NCBI RefSeq assembly: GCF_018417475.1
Contig: NZ_CP054856.1
Span: 4,371,001-4,435,000, forward strand
DNA length: 64,000 bases
Direction of reading: 5' to 3'
DNA from: Novosphingobium decolorationis
Lineage (GTDB): Bacteria; Pseudomonadota; Alphaproteobacteria; Sphingomonadales; Sphingomonadaceae
The notes under the pieces are model-generated. The model made no database searches. It was given only the letters and a program-made list of their open reading frames with translations, and had not been told where the DNA came from. Positions 62,908-64,000 of this stretch are shown piece after piece. Every line of letters starts with the position of its first letter. Within the stretch, counting starts at the first letter, position 1. The translations under genes were made by a program, and so were the position numbers.

Positions 62908-63894
62908 ATGCGCCTCATCAAACTTGTCCCCGACAACACGAACATTCACTTCCTGCGCTGGCGGGTGCCGTTCTACATCATCTCCTGCCTGCTGATTGCG
63001 GCGAGCTGGGGGTTGGTCTTTACCAAGGGCCTGAACTACGGCGTCGACTTTGCGGGCGGTCAGGAAATCCAGGCCACCTTCACCAAGCAGGAGGAGGCCC
63101 CGATCGCGAGCCTTCGCGAGCTGATCGGCGGGCTTGGCTATGGCGAGCCCGTGATCCAGCGCTTCGGCGAAGCGAACGAAGTCTCGATCCGCTCCAAGCT
63201 GCCCGAGGAAGCCGAAGGCAATCCGGGCGCGGCGGCGCAGATCTCCAAGCAGATCACCAGCGCCATTTCGACGGCCTATCCCGATGTGCGCATCGATGGT
63301 GTGAGCACCGTTTCGGGCAAGGTCTCGGGCGAGTTCCGCGAAATGGCGATCTGGGCGCTGGGCGCGGCAATGCTGGCGATCTCGCTCTATATCTGGGTGC
63401 GTTTCGAGTGGCAGTTCGGCGTGGGGGGGCTCTTTGCGCTGTTCCACGACGTCTCGCTGACGCTGGGCATGTTCGCGCTGTTCCAGATGGAGTTTTCGCT
63501 CCAGATCATCGCGGCGATCCTGGCGATCATCGGCTATTCGCTGAACGATACCATCGTCGTTTATGACCGCATCCGCGAGGACCTGAAGAAGTACCGCAAG
63601 ATGCCGCTGCCCGAACTGCTCGACATGTCGGTCAACGAGACGCTGGCGCGTACGGTGATGACCTCGGCCACGCTGTTGGTTGCTCTGATCCCGCTCCTGA
63701 TCTTTGGTCCGGAGAGCCTGTTCGGTCTCGTTGCGGCGATCACGGTGGGTATCTTCGTGGGCACCTACAGCTCGATCTACATGGCCGCGCCGATCCTGAT
63801 CTGGCTGGGTGTCTCGGGCGAAAGCTTCATTCCCAACGAATCGGACATCGACCGCCAGGAGCGCCTCGCGCGCGAGCGTGCGGCCAAGCCGTAA
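62908..63894 (+). CDS. secF: Protein translocase subunit SecF
   Basis: A 328-residue partner of SecD with six transmembrane helices and the conserved GLNYGVDFAGGQEIQATF and IIGYSLNDTIVVYDRIREDLKKYRK segments. ATG 62908 follows the secD stop by 11 bases; the frame upstream to 62845 is inside secD. The operon ends in a strong terminator 28 bases downstream. Confidence 0.97.
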   Translation: MRLIKLVPDNTNIHFLRWRVPFYIISCLLIAASWGLVFTKGLNYGVDFAGGQEIQATFTKQEEAPIASLRELIGGLGYGEPVIQRFGEANEVSIRSKLPEEAEGNPGAAAQISKQITSAISTAYPDVRIDGVSTVSGKVSGEFREMAIWALGAAMLAISLYIWVRFEWQFGVGGLFALFHDVSLTLGMFALFQMEFSLQIIAAILAIIGYSLNDTIVVYDRIREDLKKYRKMPLPELLDMSVNETLARTVMTSATLLVALIPLLIFGPESLFGLVAAITVGIFVGTYSSIYMAAPILIWLGVSGESFIPNESDIDRQERLARERAAKP

Positions 63895-63922
63895 AGGCTG
63901 CGGTCACGACAGATACGAAGAA

Positions 63923-63948
63923 GGGGCGTCTTCGGGCGCCCCTTTTTT
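63923..63948 (+). terminator. Terminator of the yajC-secD-secF operon
   Basis: A GGGGCGTC/GGCGCCCC stem capped by a stable C(TTCG)G tetraloop is followed by six Ts (63943-63948). It is an ideal intrinsic terminator. Confidence 0.95.
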
Positions 63949-64000
63949 GTGTGCCGGGCACGGCGTTGATGCAGGAGGTGTAAGTCCTTTGCAGGCCTGC

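Overview
The window is GC-rich, densely packed chromosomal DNA. Codon usage strongly favours G/C in third positions. It reads as an alphaproteobacterium of the order Sphingomonadales, most likely a Novosphingobium-type organism. That call is inferred from three TonB-dependent receptors, a FecI/FecR pair, HWE-family kinases, the pncA/nrtR/pncB set and the dgc operon; it is not from a database match. I see no prophage, transposase or CRISPR array.

Layout. 0-9 kb is mainly housekeeping: an AIM24-like protein, a TPR protein, glmU, gph, an M16 protease, purC with a clear terminator, a GNAT enzyme and a low-molecular-weight tyrosine phosphatase. 9-15 kb is a minus-strand signalling operon: a three-receiver hybrid kinase, CheR, and a REC-PAS-HWE kinase-REC protein. 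15-19 kb is an NAD salvage locus: pncA, the regulator nrtR with a palindromic candidate operator, and pncB. 19-25 kb is a cell-surface signalling operon: ECF sigma factor, FecR, STN-type TonB receptor and a purple-acid-type phosphatase. 25-35.6 kb combines a D-glutamate operon (LysR, dgcN, dgcA) with a TonB receptor and three exported hydrolases (S9 peptidase, amidohydrolase, self-processing P1 aminopeptidase). It looks like an uptake and degradation route for unusual peptides.

35.6-41.3 kb is the most intriguing block. A GT2 glycosyltransferase and a tiny membrane protein converge on a minus-strand set made of a TPR/beta-barrel outer-membrane protein, a PIG-L deacetylase fused to a degenerate receiver domain, an ATP-grasp enzyme and a histidine phosphatase. 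It resembles E. coli yaiO/yaiP/yaiS, which have no settled function, and may make and export an undescribed glycan or glycoconjugate. 41.4-47.2 kb holds exported proteins of unknown function, a CPBP protease and an M13 metallopeptidase, after an AT-rich control region. 47.4-54.7 kb is a second signalling locus: GGDEF-EAL protein, TonB-type receptor, YfiR, a CHASE8-like hybrid kinase interrupted by an in-frame amber codon, and a response regulator.

54.9-64 kb returns to core functions: tRNA genes for Pro(TGG), a CAT-anticodon tRNA and Pro(GGG), a polysaccharide deacetylase, a HisKA protein, an Lrp regulator, aroQ, a possible 6S-like RNA, and yajC-secD-secF ending in a textbook terminator.
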